The translations under genes were made by a program, and so were the position numbers. A stretch of DNA of 64,000 nt from Bacteroidales bacterium (lineage in GTDB: Bacteria; Bacteroidota; Bacteroidia; Bacteroidales; UBA4417), in contig JADJHD010000001.1 in the NCBI GenBank assembly GCA_016707705.1, positions 62,001 through 126,000 of the forward strand. Reading direction: 5' to 3'. Below, piece by piece: positions 63,146 through 64,000 of the stretch. The notes under the pieces were generated by a model, which saw nothing but the letters and a program-made list of their open reading frames with translations, had not been told where the DNA came from and did no database searches. Within the stretch, counting starts at the first letter, position 1; each line of letters starts with the position of its first letter.

Positions 63146-63916
63146 ATGCATTCTGTATTTCAAAAAGTTGAGGAAGCCAGAAATTCCTGCACGCCGGCAG
63201 CCTTGTGCATTGTTACGGGTACAACAGGCTCCACACCGAGAAAGGCAGGTTCCAAGATGATTGTTTATGCTGATGGTTCAATTTATGGAACCATTGGTGG
63301 CGGCGGCATTGAAAAGGAGATTATAGCCCAGGCAGTTAAGGTGATTTCGGATGGGAATGCGATACACATGGATTTCCAGCTTGAAAAAGATCTGGGAATG
63401 CATTGCGGTGGCAAAATGGGAGTGTTCATTGAACCAATCTGCACCTCAAGAAAGCTGTTCATTTTTGGGGCAGGACATATTGGAAAAGCACTTGCAAAAT
63501 TTGCTGTTGATCTCGATTTCTCTGTTCATGTGATTGATCCAAGGCCTGAAATGTTTGATGAATCATTTAAGAATTGCGGGCAGATAGTTCAGGATTTTGT
63601 CCCGGCAGCCAGTTCCATTGAATCAGATGCATCCTCCTACATCGTGATAGTGACTCCAAAACATGTTTTTGATGAGGATGTTGTAGCTGCAGTTGCCCGA
63701 AAACCTCATGCCTATCTGGGAATGATAGGAAGCAGCAGGAAGGTAGCCCTTCTTCGCAAGCGCTTCCTTGAGGAGAATATTCTCACCGAAGCTGAACTTG
63801 ATGCCGTGGATATGCCCATTGGGCTTAAAATAGGAGCGGAGACTCCTGCCGAAATCGCCATCAGCATTCTTTCAAAGATTATTGCTGTGCGCAATCAATT
63901 CGAATTAAATTCCTGA
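63146..63916 (+). CDS. XdhC/CoxI-family molybdenum-enzyme maturation protein
   Basis: 256 residues. N-terminal XdhC/CoxI domain with GTTGSTPRKAGSKMIVY and GTIGGGGIEKEI, and Cys87 in MHCGGKMGVF. The C-terminal Rossmann domain has LFIFGAGHIGKALAKFA (about 104-120) and the AYLGMIGSSRKV / GLKIGAETPAEIAISI ending. It sulphurates or otherwise matures the Moco of xanthine-dehydrogenase-type enzymes. No molybdenum-enzyme gene is in the visible part; the next gene lies past the window edge. Complete. Confidence 0.92.
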   Translation: MHSVFQKVEEARNSCTPAALCIVTGTTGSTPRKAGSKMIVYADGSIYGTIGGGGIEKEIIAQAVKVISDGNAIHMDFQLEKDLGMHCGGKMGVFIEPICTSRKLFIFGAGHIGKALAKFAVDLDFSVHVIDPRPEMFDESFKNCGQIVQDFVPAASSIESDASSYIVIVTPKHVFDEDVVAAVARKPHAYLGMIGSSRKVALLRKRFLEENILTEAELDAVDMPIGLKIGAETPAEIAISILSKIIAVRNQFELNS

Positions 63917-64000
63917 AACTATTTATAAACCAACTGGCTGTGAAATTCCTGCCGTAACCTTGACGGCATTAACATATTTATTTTAATTTGCGTTCGTAAA

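Overview
The window looks like chromosomal DNA of a Bacteroidota (Bacteroidales-like) bacterium of moderate GC. The signs are promoters of the TAnnTTTG type, few Shine-Dalgarno sequences, families that I know mainly from this phylum (DUF5606-, DUF4834- and DUF6427-like proteins, DUF4369-TlpA thioredoxins, carboxypeptidase-domain TonB receptors), and an 11-subunit complex I operon without nuoEFG. Family numbers are from memory, because no database search was possible.

Layout. 1-9.6 kb is a carbohydrate block: a minus-strand operon (galM, GH123-like lipase-free glycosidase/DUF4091, Na+/solute symporter, truncated GH94 phosphorylase) diverging from a secreted GH3 enzyme. 9.6-17.4 kb holds two small membrane proteins, a Cas4-like nuclease plus cyclase pair bracketed by two MITE-like repeats, a TlpA thioredoxin, a patatin phospholipase and a large P-loop protein of unknown function (DUF4914-like). 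17.5-28.1 kb is the nuo operon (A,B,C,D,H,I,J,K,L,M,N) with one small unknown gene at its end. 28.3-36.6 kb has a secreted HMA protein, a lipoprotein, YfhO, a DUF4834 protein, a glycosyltransferase, rpmH (too short for most ORF cut-offs), a PepD-type dipeptidase and a small CTERM-like membrane protein. 36.6-44.9 kb is housekeeping: rsmG, a LUD protein, purB, a DUF5606 protein, pyrK, pyrD, purD, a membrane protein and rnhB. 45-50.5 kb has a LysM glucosaminidase, an AT-rich epimerase-like gene and an FMN riboswitch that leads a TonB-dependent receptor. 50.5-54.1 kb has a DUF302 protein, a divergent GH95 enzyme and a probable outer-membrane barrel.

54.2-60.4 kb is the most interesting part. A DnaE-family polymerase with a decayed PHP domain, a catalytically intact Y-family polymerase with a clamp-binding motif, and a divergent HTH-S24 repressor with a LexA-like Ala-Gly/Ser/Lys set form an SOS-mutasome-like cassette. 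Its spacers are packed with 7-bp and 15-bp tandem repeats, GC-rich palindromes and a duplicated 148-bp block. The window ends with a GH31 glycosidase and an XdhC-family protein.

Working together: GH94, GH3, GH31, GH95 and the GH123-like enzyme point to a saprophytic glycan diet. PyrK/PyrD, PurB and PurD supply nucleotides. The riboswitch-receptor pair suggests flavin-responsive uptake across the outer membrane. The polymerase cassette suggests inducible translesion synthesis.
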